Shown: piece after piece, positions 41,330 through 49,664 of the stretch | How positions within the stretch are numbered: position 1 is the stretch's first letter | How the letters are laid out: the number at the start of each line of letters is the position of its first letter | From: Flavobacteriales bacterium | GTDB taxonomy: Bacteria > Bacteroidota > Bacteroidia > Flavobacteriales_F > PHOS-HE28 | Direction of reading: 5' to 3' | Assembly: GCA_019912395.1 (NCBI GenBank) | Contig: JAIOIH010000026.1 | Span: 115,516-179,515 of the forward strand | DNA: 64,000 nt | The notes under the pieces: generated by a model | What the model was told of the DNA's origin: nothing | Seen by the model: only the letters and a program-made list of their open reading frames with translations | The model's database searches: none | Position numbers and translations under genes: made by a program

Positions 41330-44300
41330 ATGCTGAGACGCATTCCCGGATGGCTGGGCCTCGTTCCTCTCATCGCAGGTTCTTGGGCGCTTCCGCAAGC
41401 ACAGGCGCAAACCGTGCCTTCAGGTTTCACCGATGCCGTGGTGGTAAGTGGGTTCAGCGAGCCGGTAGGGTTCACCTTCGATGCCTACGATCGGCTGTAT
41501 GTTTGGGAAAAGCAGGGCAAGGTATGGATCGTGGAGAACGGGGTGCGCTTGCCCAACCCGTTGATCGACATCAGTGAAGAGGTGGGCAACTGGCGCGACC
41601 ATGGCTGCCTCGGCTTCACGTTGGACCCGGACTTCCTTTCCAATGGGTACATCTACCTGTTCTACACGGTGGACCGCTATTACCTGCTGAACCATGGCCT
41701 GCCGAGCTACGACCCGGCAGCCGATCAGTACTTCAATGCCACCATCATGCGCGTGACACGCTACACGGCGGAGGCACCGGATTTCAATTCGGTGAACATG
41801 GCCAGCCGCAAGGTACTGATCGGTGAAACGAAGCAGACCGGGATACCGCTCCTTTACGAATCGCACAGCACAGGTTCCTTGGTCTTTGGAAGCGATGGTA
41901 CGTTGATGCTCACAGCGGGCGACGGGGCCAGCTACAACGTCGCCGATGTGGGCAGTCAACCACAGACCTACTTTGCCCAAGCCCTCGCGGACAGTATTCT
42001 GCGTCCGGAGGAGAATGTGGGGGCCATGCGCGCGCAAATGGTGAACAGCATGAGCGGGAAAATGCTGCGGATCGATCCAGCGACCGGCAATGGTGTGGCC
42101 AGCAACCCCTTCTACGATCCAAGCGCTCCACGATCTGCTGCCAGCAGGGTATGGGCGCTGGGATTGCGCAACCCCTATCGCTTCACGCGCCGGCCCGGCA
42201 CGGGTAGTACCGATCCCGCCGCCGGCGATCCGGGGGTGTTCTACATCGGGGACGTGGGATGGAGCAGCTACGAGGAGATGAACGTCTGCTATACCGGAGG
42301 AATGAACTTCGGTTGGCCGATCTTCGAGGGGATGGGGGAAAATGGTTCATACCTCGCCAATAAGACGCAGAACTTGGAGGCGCCCAACCCCTTGTTCGGC
42401 CAAGGTGGATGCACCAAACCGTACTTTGATTTCCAGGACCTCATCGTGCAGGAGACCCTTACCCACCCCGTGGGCCTGCCGAATCCCTGCAACCCCTCGG
42501 TCCTGATCCCGCCGAACATCCATACGTTCACCAACGATAGGCCCGTGATCGACTGGGTGCATGGCAACCAGTCCAGGTGCAGCGCCTTCAACGGCAATAG
42601 CGCGGTAGCCTTCGACCTTGACGATCCCGCCTCCCCGGTGCCCGGTCCGCGTTTCGGGGGCAACGCTTCCGTGGGCGGCTCCTTCATTGCCGGTACGGGT
42701 TGGCCCGCAGGTTACCAAGGCAGCTATTTTCAGGGGGATTACGGGGGAGCTTGGATCCGCCGCGTGGTGATGACCCCCGATGACAAGGCGGTAGAGGTAT
42801 TCAACTTCGCGACCAATATGGGCGCGGTGGTCTTCATCAAGGAAGGCCCGGACGGAGCGCTCTGGTACGTGCGCTATGAGACCGGGCAGATCCGCAAGGT
42901 CTCGCCCTTGGGCTTCACCAACCTCCCGCCCGTGGCTGTGGCGGAACAGGACGCGCTTTTCGGCCCCGGCCCGCTCACTGTACAGTTCACAGGGAGCAAC
43001 AGCACGGATCCCGAGCAAGGAGTGCTCACCTATTTCTGGGACTTCGGGGATGGAAATACCAGTACCAGCGCCAACCCCTCGCATGTCTTCACGGCACCTC
43101 CCGGTGTGCCTACCGTGTACACCGTTACGCTCACCGTGCGTGACGACCAGAACCAGCCCAACAGCACCACGCTGATCGTGAACGTGAACAACACCCCGCC
43201 CGTGGTGGCCATCACCAGCTTCCCCGATGGACAACTCTACCCGGTTGGCATCGATACCACCTTTGCGCTCGAAGCTGCCGTAAGCGATGCCGAGCACGGC
43301 CCCGCCCAGCTCTCCTACGCTTGGCAGACCATCCTTCACCATAACAACCACGTCCATCCGGAACCGGTCGATCATGCGGTGACGAGTTCCACGGTCATCT
43401 CCGGTGTGGGCTGCTACAGCGAGGATTTCCATTACGAACAGGTCCTCACGGTCACCGACGCGGGTGGCTTGAGCACCACGGTGGTGCATCAGCTCTATCC
43501 GGATTGCGCACGAATACCGCCAACGGCGGTGATCACTGCTTCCAGTTCCCAGGGACTATTGCCGCTGGTATCCACCTTGGACGGAAGCAACAGTGTTGAT
43601 AACGGTACCGTGGTGAGCTACGACTGGGACTTTGGCGACGGCACGTTCGCTTCCGGGGAAGTAGTGCCCAAGACCTTTTCCGAGACGGGTGACTATTACG
43701 TAACCCTCACCGTCACGGACAACGACGGCCTTTCCTCCTCCTCCACGAAGGTCTTCACGGTATACACCACGGACCCGCCCCAATGCGTGGGTCCCATGGG
43801 GAGCGTTCTTCGCGAATACTGGACGGGCATATCCGGTTCCACCGTCAGTGCATTGATAAACAGTCCCAACTATCCGGATTCTCCCAGCGGCAGTACTTAT
43901 CCCACAAGTATCCAAGGGCCGGTGAACTTTGCCAACAACTATGGCACGCGCATGCGCGGGTACATCATTCCGCCCACAACAGGCGCCTATACCTTCAATG
44001 CCACATCGGACGATGCTTCGATCTTTTACCTCAGCCTCAATGCCGACCCGGCATTGAAGACCGCCATCTGTGAAGTTCCCGGATTTACCAACCCGGACGA
44101 TTACACGAAGTACCCCGGTCAGCAAAGCGGAACGATCATGCTGACAGCCGGTCGGTACTATTATTTCGAGTTCCTCCAAAAGGAGGGAAGCGGCGGCGAC
44201 CACATGGCCATACGCTGGACCCGACCGGGCAATTCAACGCTCACAGTGGTGGATGGTGCCTACTTGGCGCGCTGGGTGGACTGTTCGCCCACGATCAAGG

Positions 44301-45028
44301 TGCGCATGGTCCTGGACGGCCCGTACGATCCAAGTACCGGATTGATGAAGGACGATCTGCGGGCCAATGGATTCATTCCGCTCCAGGAACCCTACACCGC
44401 GCTGGGATTCACTCAGGCCGGAGGCGGTGGAGGGGAAACCGTGGACCAAGCCATGCTGAACATCACCGGGAAGAACGCCATTGTGGATTGGGTGCTGGTG
44501 GAGTTGCGCAGCGGATCGAACGCTTCCAACATCGTGGCCACACAAGCCGCACTGCTCCAACGCGATGGCGATGCGGTGGGCGTTGACGGGCGTACGAGCC
44601 TCATTTTCAACGTGCCGGAAGGCTCGTACTACGTGGCGGTGAGGCATCGCAACCATTTGGGCGTGATACAGGGCCAGCAGGTGCAGATGAACAAGTACAC
44701 ATCGATATTGGACCTTGCGAAAAAACCGACCCCCATTTACGGAACTGATGCGGTTAAGGAGGTCAGTGATGGCAAAATGGCCCTATGGGCGGGCAATGCC
44801 GTCCGCGATGGACAACTGAAGTATACCGGGACGAACAATGACCGCGATGCCCTCCTGCTCCAGATCGGCAGCACGGTGCCTACCGCCGCGATCTGGGGCT
44901 ATCACGTGGAAGACCTGAACATGGACGGGGCCATCCGCTATACGGGTGCACGGAACGATCGCGATAAATTGCTGCAGAACCTCGGAGGCATCGACCCGGT
45001 CGCCACCCGCCCGGAACAATTGCCCTGA
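41330..45028 (+). CDS. Large secreted sorbosone-dehydrogenase-like / PKD / PA14 protein
   Basis: 1232-residue exported protein (signal ending QAQAQ). Residues 30-520 form a PQQ-type glucose/sorbosone dehydrogenase-like beta-propeller (DHGCLGFTLDPDF, LGLRNPYRFTRRPGTG, YIGDVGWSSYEEMN, GPDGALWYVRYETGQIRKV). Two PKD domains follow at about 530-620 and 730-810 (YFWDFGDGNTS, YDWDFGDGTFASGE), then a PA14-like beta-barrel at about 814-985 (YTFNATSDDASIFYLSL ... LQKEGSGGDHMAIRW). The last 240 residues contain a duplicated D/N-rich motif, YTGTNNDRDALL and YTGARNDRDKLL, about 53 residues apart. No standard type A T9SS sorting domain is seen at the end. Likely surface-exposed glycan or sugar handling. 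Confidence 0.82.
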   Translation: MLRRIPGWLGLVPLIAGSWALPQAQAQTVPSGFTDAVVVSGFSEPVGFTFDAYDRLYVWEKQGKVWIVENGVRLPNPLIDISEEVGNWRDHGCLGFTLDPDFLSNGYIYLFYTVDRYYLLNHGLPSYDPAADQYFNATIMRVTRYTAEAPDFNSVNMASRKVLIGETKQTGIPLLYESHSTGSLVFGSDGTLMLTAGDGASYNVADVGSQPQTYFAQALADSILRPEENVGAMRAQMVNSMSGKMLRIDPATGNGVASNPFYDPSAPRSAASRVWALGLRNPYRFTRRPGTGSTDPAAGDPGVFYIGDVGWSSYEEMNVCYTGGMNFGWPIFEGMGENGSYLANKTQNLEAPNPLFGQGGCTKPYFDFQDLIVQETLTHPVGLPNPCNPSVLIPPNIHTFTNDRPVIDWVHGNQSRCSAFNGNSAVAFDLDDPASPVPGPRFGGNASVGGSFIAGTGWPAGYQGSYFQGDYGGAWIRRVVMTPDDKAVEVFNFATNMGAVVFIKEGPDGALWYVRYETGQIRKVSPLGFTNLPPVAVAEQDALFGPGPLTVQFTGSNSTDPEQGVLTYFWDFGDGNTSTSANPSHVFTAPPGVPTVYTVTLTVRDDQNQPNSTTLIVNVNNTPPVVAITSFPDGQLYPVGIDTTFALEAAVSDAEHGPAQLSYAWQTILHHNNHVHPEPVDHAVTSSTVISGVGCYSEDFHYEQVLTVTDAGGLSTTVVHQLYPDCARIPPTAVITASSSQGLLPLVSTLDGSNSVDNGTVVSYDWDFGDGTFASGEVVPKTFSETGDYYVTLTVTDNDGLSSSSTKVFTVYTTDPPQCVGPMGSVLREYWTGISGSTVSALINSPNYPDSPSGSTYPTSIQGPVNFANNYGTRMRGYIIPPTTGAYTFNATSDDASIFYLSLNADPALKTAICEVPGFTNPDDYTKYPGQQSGTIMLTAGRYYYFEFLQKEGSGGDHMAIRWTRPGNSTLTVVDGAYLARWVDCSPTIKVRMVLDGPYDPSTGLMKDDLRANGFIPLQEPYTALGFTQAGGGGGETVDQAMLNITGKNAIVDWVLVELRSGSNASNIVATQAALLQRDGDAVGVDGRTSLIFNVPEGSYYVAVRHRNHLGVIQGQQVQMNKYTSILDLAKKPTPIYGTDAVKEVSDGKMALWAGNAVRDGQLKYTGTNNDRDALLLQIGSTVPTAAIWGYHVEDLNMDGAIRYTGARNDRDKLLQNLGGIDPVATRPEQLP

Positions 45029-45192
45029 TCGGCCAGCGCCTCCATCTCTGAAAAGGCTGCCGACAAGGTGGCTTTTTCGATTTCCGGTGTTCCGCTGGCA
45101 ATGGATCGATCCCGACCGTGCCCGACCGAATTCTCGATCGGGCTTTCACGTATCGCGTGCTTCATGCATCTTCACCGCCCGATCTCCGGACC

Positions 45193-46824
45193 ATGGCAAT
45201 GCCAACGCCCCAAGGCCCCCATCGTGCGCTTTTCCCCGGCGCCTTTGCACTGGTGGTCGTGTGCTTCCTGTTCACCTTCCTTGAGTTTCGGCGCGATGGC
45301 AATCAGGTAGGAGAGGTCACCGGGATGTCCCTGGTCCTGGGCGAAGCGCCCGATGCTGCCGGGCTCATGGGCGTGCCTGGCGGCCCCGGAAAAGGGCAGG
45401 ACGCAGTAGCTGAACAGGAGCGCCAGCCCAGGGAGCAGCGCAGTGGGGGTGATGCCGTTGAGCAGGCCCGCCGGTTCCTGGAACAGCAGCAAGCGCAAAC
45501 CCCCGTTCAGGAGCTTCCGGAACCAGTGGATGCCACACCTCCGAACGTGTGGGCGATCTTGACCTTGCTCTGCGCCGTGGGCGGGATCGTGCTCTTTTTC
45601 ATTGGCATGCGCCAGGAATTGGCCGTTTGGATCGCGCTGGGCACCGTTGGTGCGATCCTTCTGTTCCTCCTTCAGCACGATGTGAGAGCCATGGTGGCCG
45701 TGCAGGATGATCTGGGCGAAACCATTGGGAAAGGTGCATTTACGGTAGTTCCGGGCATCGGATTTTGGGGCGCCTTGGTCGGATTTTGCGCGGCGGTCGC
45801 CATGGCGGTGATGCGCGTGATGGCCACCGGAAAGGGGCGATCCTTCGGGAAGGAACCGGTAGAGCCGGACAAGCCGATCGGAAAAACGCCTGAACAAAAG
45901 GTGGCTGGACCAGTTGTTCCGACCTCGCCCGGAGGTGGACCACCCATCGGGGAAGCACCCACTCCTTCCCGTCAAGTTCCGCCAGGGCCATCTCTCCGGC
46001 CGGGGCCAACGGTGCCCGTCCCCGATCCCCCATCACCACCTCCCAAGCCACCACCGCTTCCACCGCCGCCGGTGATGGCGCATTCCACGCCCTCCATGCG
46101 CCAACAAGCCGAGCCGTCATCAAGTCACGTTCCTCCGGAGAACAGATCTACCAAGCCTCCACCACCGCCACCAACACCACCCCTAACACCCCGCAACATG
46201 GAAAACCAAGATCAGCCCCATCAGGTCCCCCCGGCACCTCCCTCCAATGCCGTGAACGTGTTCACCGGGTTTGCCCGGCCCTTTTTCAACCTCATCGATA
46301 GTGGTACCCTGTACCGCAAGCCGTTCAAGATCTTCTACACGGTGCTGGCCGTGCTGAACCTGCTGAGCATCCTGGGCATTCTGGGCGTGATGTTCAAGGG
46401 CGGGGTCGGCCCGATCATCACCGGCCTCTTCACCATTTTCGCCCTTTGGGTGGGCTTCCAGCTCTGGTGGGACCGGAAGGAAAAAGTGGGCAGCTTCGTC
46501 ACGCCTGGTTCGGAGTTCGTGGCCCTGCCGGTATTCTCGCACTTATTCCAGACCATCGGTGAGTGGTCAGGGGCGTTCGTTGCGATCGTGGGCGTGGGCG
46601 CATCGCTGGGCAGCCTACTAAGCGGCTCCAGTGCGCCAAGCTTCGGCTATGGCTCAGGTCTGTTGGGCATGGTGATGGGCGGTATGGGCATCGGGGGATT
46701 GATCGCCAGCCCCATCATCGGCTTTCTGATCTTGATCGTCAGCCGGGCCATTGCGGAGCAGATCCGTGCACTGGTGGCCGTGGCGAACAACACCAAGGCG
46801 ATCGAACGGAACACCAAGCGGTGA
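45193..46824 (+). CDS. Proline-rich multi-pass membrane protein
   Basis: 543 residues, not recognised. It contains an N-terminal transmembrane helix (LFPGAFALVVVCFLFTFLEF), an acidic Gln-rich stretch, three hydrophobic segments (about 143-230), then a long Pro-rich region (about 270-360, with runs such as PPPKPPPLPPPPV), and a C-terminal membrane half with further helices (FYTVLAVLNLLSILGILGVMF; IITGLFTIFALWVGFQLWW; GLLGMVMGGMGIGGLIASPIIGF). The C-terminal half could also be an ancestrally separate membrane protein starting near MENQDQPHQ (46198). A bidirectional terminator follows. Confidence 0.65.
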   Translation: MAMPTPQGPHRALFPGAFALVVVCFLFTFLEFRRDGNQVGEVTGMSLVLGEAPDAAGLMGVPGGPGKGQDAVAEQERQPREQRSGGDAVEQARRFLEQQQAQTPVQELPEPVDATPPNVWAILTLLCAVGGIVLFFIGMRQELAVWIALGTVGAILLFLLQHDVRAMVAVQDDLGETIGKGAFTVVPGIGFWGALVGFCAAVAMAVMRVMATGKGRSFGKEPVEPDKPIGKTPEQKVAGPVVPTSPGGGPPIGEAPTPSRQVPPGPSLRPGPTVPVPDPPSPPPKPPPLPPPPVMAHSTPSMRQQAEPSSSHVPPENRSTKPPPPPPTPPLTPRNMENQDQPHQVPPAPPSNAVNVFTGFARPFFNLIDSGTLYRKPFKIFYTVLAVLNLLSILGILGVMFKGGVGPIITGLFTIFALWVGFQLWWDRKEKVGSFVTPGSEFVALPVFSHLFQTIGEWSGAFVAIVGVGASLGSLLSGSSAPSFGYGSGLLGMVMGGMGIGGLIASPIIGFLILIVSRAIAEQIRALVAVANNTKAIERNTKR

Positions 46825-46845
46825 TACGGGGTCGTCCGAGCAACG

Positions 46846-46872
46846 AAAAGCCGCCCTTTCCAGGCGGCTTTT
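46846..46872. terminator. Bidirectional terminator
   Basis: AAAAGCCGCC (46846-46855) and GGCGGCTTTT (46863-46872) form a perfect ten-base stem with A-run and T-run flanks, serving both the 45193 gene (plus) and ahpD (minus). Confidence 0.9.
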
Positions 46873-46893
46873 CATTTGGTGTTCGGTTTCCGC

Positions 46894-47496
46894 TCAATGG
46901 ACCACCCGGTCGTAGCTGGCCACCACGGATGCGATGCGGATGGCATCCCACACTTGTTCCTCCGTGGCGCCCAAGGCGATCAATGAGGCCTCGTGGCTTT
47001 TCACGCACTGCTCGCAGCCGTTCACCGCACTCACGGCAAGGCTCATCAGCTCGAACAGGTGCTTGCCCGTGGCCGGGTTCATCATGATGTTCATGCGCAA
47101 CGACGGTCGCAGCACATTGTACTTTTCCTTATCGGCAAAGTGCCGGAAGCGGTAGAGCACATTGTTCGCCGCGAGCAAGCTGGCGCAGGCTACGGCCTCG
47201 GCGGTTTCTTCCGCCGTGGCCCCGTTCCCGGAGGCCATGCCATTGAAATAGCTGGTGAGCGGGCCGTTCTTCTGGTTCGCGGCAACGCTCAGGGCAAGTA
47301 GGCTGGTCTGCTTCGCATCGAGGTGCGTGCTCTTCAACACGGCCTTCAGGTTGAGCTTCAGGTCGCGGCTGTAACGGCTTTCCACGGCACCGAGCAATTG
47401 CAGTGCGGTGTTGGCATGATCGACCGGGAGGCCCACCTCCTCCAGCAGGGAGGCGGTTCCTTCCTCATAAGCGGTCATGAATTCGTTGGCCGACAT
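46894..47496 (-). CDS. ahpD: Alkyl hydroperoxide reductase AhpD-type protein
   Basis: 200 residues of the carboxymuconolactone-decarboxylase (AhpD) fold. The redox motif is Cys161-x-x-Cys164 followed by His168 and Glu169 (NGCEQCVKSHE). In mycobacteria AhpD transfers electrons from a lipoyl protein to AhpC. The start overlaps the stop of ahpC by one base (TGATG), showing a two-gene operon. It ends at the bidirectional terminator at 46846-46872. Confidence 0.9.
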   Translation of the reverse strand: MSANEFMTAYEEGTASLLEEVGLPVDHANTALQLLGAVESRYSRDLKLNLKAVLKSTHLDAKQTSLLALSVAANQKNGPLTSYFNGMASGNGATAEETAEAVACASLLAANNVLYRFRHFADKEKYNVLRPSLRMNIMMNPATGKHLFELMSLAVSAVNGCEQCVKSHEASLIALGATEEQVWDAIRIASVVASYDRVVH

Positions 47497-48074
47497 CAGT
47501 TCAAGGTTGCTTCGCCCTTGGTCCAGTTGCAGGGGCAGAGTTCGTCCGTCTGCAGGGCGTCCAGCACGCGAAGCACCTCGTCCACGTTGCGGCCCACATT
47601 GAGGTCGTAAGCGCTAACCCAGCGCACCATGCCATCGGGGTCGATGATGTACGTGACGCGGTATGCGACCTTTTCATCGGCCGTGAGGATGCCGAGTTCC
47701 TCGGAGAGGCTTTTGCTGGTGTCGGCGAGCATGGGGAATTTCAGGTCGCGCAGGTCCTCGTGGTCGCGACGCCATGCGGCATGCACGAACTCACTGTCGG
47801 TACTGGCACCGATGAGCTGCGTGTCGCGGTCCTTGAATTCCCCAAAAGCCTTGTTGAAGGCGGCGATCTCCGTGGGGCATACAAAGGTGAAGTCCTTCGG
47901 CCACCAGAACATCACGGTCCAGCGACCGGGGGTGTTGGTGAGGTCGTCGCTGTTGATCTCGGTGAACTCCTTGCCTTTTTCAATGCTGATGCAAGCTTTC
48001 TTCTTGAAGATGGGGAATTTGCTTCCCAGGCCCACCATGCGCTGTGGGGCGAGCGATTGTCCTTTGGTTTCCAT
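47496..48074 (-). CDS. ahpC: Peroxiredoxin AhpC, Cys-Pro-Cys type
   Basis: 192-residue peroxiredoxin. Peroxidatic Cys66 is in DFTFVCPTE; two resolving cysteines, Cys180 and Cys182, lie in ELCPCNW near the end, the pattern of mycobacterial-type AhpC that works with AhpD instead of AhpF. The ATG at 48074 matches the family start; a twenty-codon upstream frame would run over the promoter. Co-operonic with ahpD and divergent from oxyR. Confidence 0.94.
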   Translation of the reverse strand: METKGQSLAPQRMVGLGSKFPIFKKKACISIEKGKEFTEINSDDLTNTPGRWTVMFWWPKDFTFVCPTEIAAFNKAFGEFKDRDTQLIGASTDSEFVHAAWRRDHEDLRDLKFPMLADTSKSLSEELGILTADEKVAYRVTYIIDPDGMVRWVSAYDLNVGRNVDEVLRVLDALQTDELCPCNWTKGEATLN

Positions 48075-48121
48075 TTCAGGTTGATTTTTCTGTTTGGCCA
48101 ATGGCCGTTTTGTTCTGACGG

Positions 48122-48151
48122 CAAAGGTCGGCATTTGGTGTCATATATCAA
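48122..48151 (-). promoter_or_regulatory. Promoter of ahpC-ahpD
   Basis: On the minus strand TTG (48149-48151), a 19-base spacer, then GACCTTTG (48122-48129), one mismatch to TAnnTTTG. OxyR, encoded divergently, is the expected regulator; an imperfect dyad (CATATATC at 48142-48149 and GATATG at 48164-48169) overlapping the -33 region is a possible operator. Confidence 0.65.
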
Positions 48152-48190
48152 ACTGAATGTATCGATATGCTCATAGACGGAATGAATGAG

Positions 48191-48198
48191 TAGCTTTG
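48191..48198 (+). promoter_or_regulatory. -7 box before oxyR
   Basis: TAGCTTTG matches TAnnTTTG exactly, 40 bases before the oxyR ATG. No TTG at the ideal spacing. Confidence 0.45.
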
Positions 48199-48238
48199 CC
48201 GTGAAGATCGCTGCGGATCACTGATCCTTTTCACGGCC

Positions 48239-49180
48239 ATGACCATCCAACAGCTTCAATACATCACTGCGATCGATACCCACCGTCACTTTGCGCGCGC
48301 CGCGGAAGCCTGTTTCGTCACCCAGCCCACCTTGAGCAGCATGGTGAAGAAGCTGGAGGAGGAGCTGGGCGTGGTGCTCTTCGACCGAAGCAAGTCACCT
48401 GTGGTGCCCACTGCGGAAGGAGCCGTGTTGGTGGAGCAGGCCCGGTCGGTGCTGAAGGAAGTGGAGCTCTTGAAGGAAATGGCCGATGCCACCCGGGGCG
48501 AACATGCCGGAGAGCTGCGGATCGGCATGATCCCCACGTTGGCCCCCTACCTGCTGCCCTTGTTCCTGGGGGAGCTGCTGCGCAAACATCCGGGGCTGAA
48601 GGTGAGCGTGGAGGAATTGACCACGGATACCATCACCGATCGGCTGATGCACGGGCAGTTGGACGTAGGGGTGCTGGCCACGCCGTTGGGAGTGGCCGGG
48701 TTGAAGGAGGATCCGTTGTTCACGGAGCGCTTCCTGCTCTATGTGTCGCCGGAGGAAGGGATCGGCAAGAAGCACTATGTGCTGCCGTCGGAGATCCAGG
48801 CGGACCGGCTCTGGTTGCTGGAAGAGGGCCATTGCCTGCGCTCACAGGTGCTGGACCTTTGTGAACTGCGCGAGCAGGGCAGGGGTCCGGGACGCTTCGC
48901 ATACGTTTCCGGAAGCATTGAGGCCCTGATGCGGATGGTGGACACGCAGGGCGGTCTTACCGTGGTGCCGGAATTGGCCACGGTGGGCATGGGAGCGGGT
49001 CAGCGTGCGCGGCTACGGGAGTTCAAGGCACCGGTGCCGGTGCGCGAGATCGGTCTGGTGACCTATCGCCATTCCTTGAAGGACCGGTTGCAGCAAGTGC
49101 TCCGGGAACAGGTGTTGGCCGGGGTCGGGCCGCATCTGAGACGGACGCGGACAGCCCGCATCATGCCCGTAAATGCTTGA
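48239..49180 (+). CDS. oxyR: Hydrogen-peroxide-sensing LysR regulator OxyR
   Basis: 313-residue LysR-type regulator. The N-terminal winged helix-turn-helix (FARAAEACFVTQPTLSSMVKKLEEELG) binds DNA. The sensor domain has LLEEGHCLRSQVLDLC, with Cys199 and Cys208, the same numbering as the disulfide pair of E. coli OxyR. It is divergent from ahpC-ahpD, which it very likely activates when oxidised. The C-terminal HLRRTRTARIMPV tail is short and basic. Confidence 0.93.
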   Translation: MTIQQLQYITAIDTHRHFARAAEACFVTQPTLSSMVKKLEEELGVVLFDRSKSPVVPTAEGAVLVEQARSVLKEVELLKEMADATRGEHAGELRIGMIPTLAPYLLPLFLGELLRKHPGLKVSVEELTTDTITDRLMHGQLDVGVLATPLGVAGLKEDPLFTERFLLYVSPEEGIGKKHYVLPSEIQADRLWLLEEGHCLRSQVLDLCELREQGRGPGRFAYVSGSIEALMRMVDTQGGLTVVPELATVGMGAGQRARLREFKAPVPVREIGLVTYRHSLKDRLQQVLREQVLAGVGPHLRRTRTARIMPVNA

Positions 49181-49206
49181 TCGGCAGGGAAGTAGTATGG
49201 AATGTT

Positions 49207-49236
49207 TTGCCGGACGGAGGAATGGTGTTACATTCG
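49207..49236 (+). promoter_or_regulatory. Promoter of rpmG
   Basis: TTG (49207-49209), exactly 19 bases, TACATTCG (49229-49236), one mismatch to TAnnTTTG; ATG 20 bases downstream. Confidence 0.7.
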
Positions 49237-49255
49237 CGCCCCATTCCCATAAGCG

Positions 49256-49438
49256 ATGGCCAAGAAAGGAAACAGAGTGCAAGTGATCATGGAGTGTACC
49301 GAGCATAAGACCTCGGGGCTGCCGGGCACTTCGCGCTACATCACCACCAAGAACCGCAAGAACACCACCGAGCGCCTGGAGTTGAAGAAATACAACCCCA
49401 TCATGCGCAAGATGACCGTTCACAAAGAGATCAAGTAA
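49256..49438 (+). CDS. rpmG: 50S ribosomal protein L33
   Basis: 60-residue ribosomal large-subunit protein. It starts [18 protein letters not shown] and has the Asn-Thr-rich [18 protein letters not shown] core of L33. The zinc-binding cysteine pairs of some L33 proteins are absent (only one Cys), so it is a cysteine-free-type L33. Ribosomal protein L28 (rpmB), the usual neighbour, is not upstream here. DUF4295 follows by one base. Confidence 0.95.
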   Translation: MAKKGNRVQVIMECTEHKTSGLPGTSRYITTKNRKNTTERLELKKYNPIMRKMTVHKEIK

Positions 49439-49439
49439 C

Positions 49440-49598
49440 ATGGCAAAGAAATCCATTGCATCGCTCAAGAAGGCGGATGCCAAAGTGTTCGTCAAAGTGA
49501 TCCGCATGGTGAAGAACACCAACACGGGCGGCTACCAGTTCAATGAGCTGATCATGCCCGCAGAAGACGTTGACAAGGCACTTGCCACGAAGAAGTGA
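49440..49598 (+). CDS. DUF4295-family small basic protein
   Basis: 52 residues, begins MAKKSIASLKKADAKVFVK and ends ELIMPAEDVDKALATKK. This short basic protein is found next to rpmG in Bacteroidota; its role, perhaps ribosome-related, is unknown. The ATG is one base after the L33 stop codon. A strong terminator follows at 49619-49651. Confidence 0.85.
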   Translation: MAKKSIASLKKADAKVFVKVIRMVKNTNTGGYQFNELIMPAEDVDKALATKK

Positions 49599-49618
49599 TC
49601 TTCAAGTACGACCAACTG

Positions 49619-49651
49619 AAAAGGCTTCCACCGGTACGGCGGAAGCCTTTT
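49619..49651 (+). terminator. Rho-independent terminator after DUF4295
   Basis: AAAAGGCTTCC (49619-49629) pairs perfectly with GGAAGCCTTTT (49641-49651), with an inner CCG-GTA-CGG loop; its T-run ends 13 bases before the ftsY ATG. ftsY transcription may depend on read-through or on a promoter not seen here. Confidence 0.85.
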
Positions 49652-49664
49652 CTCGTGAACGACC

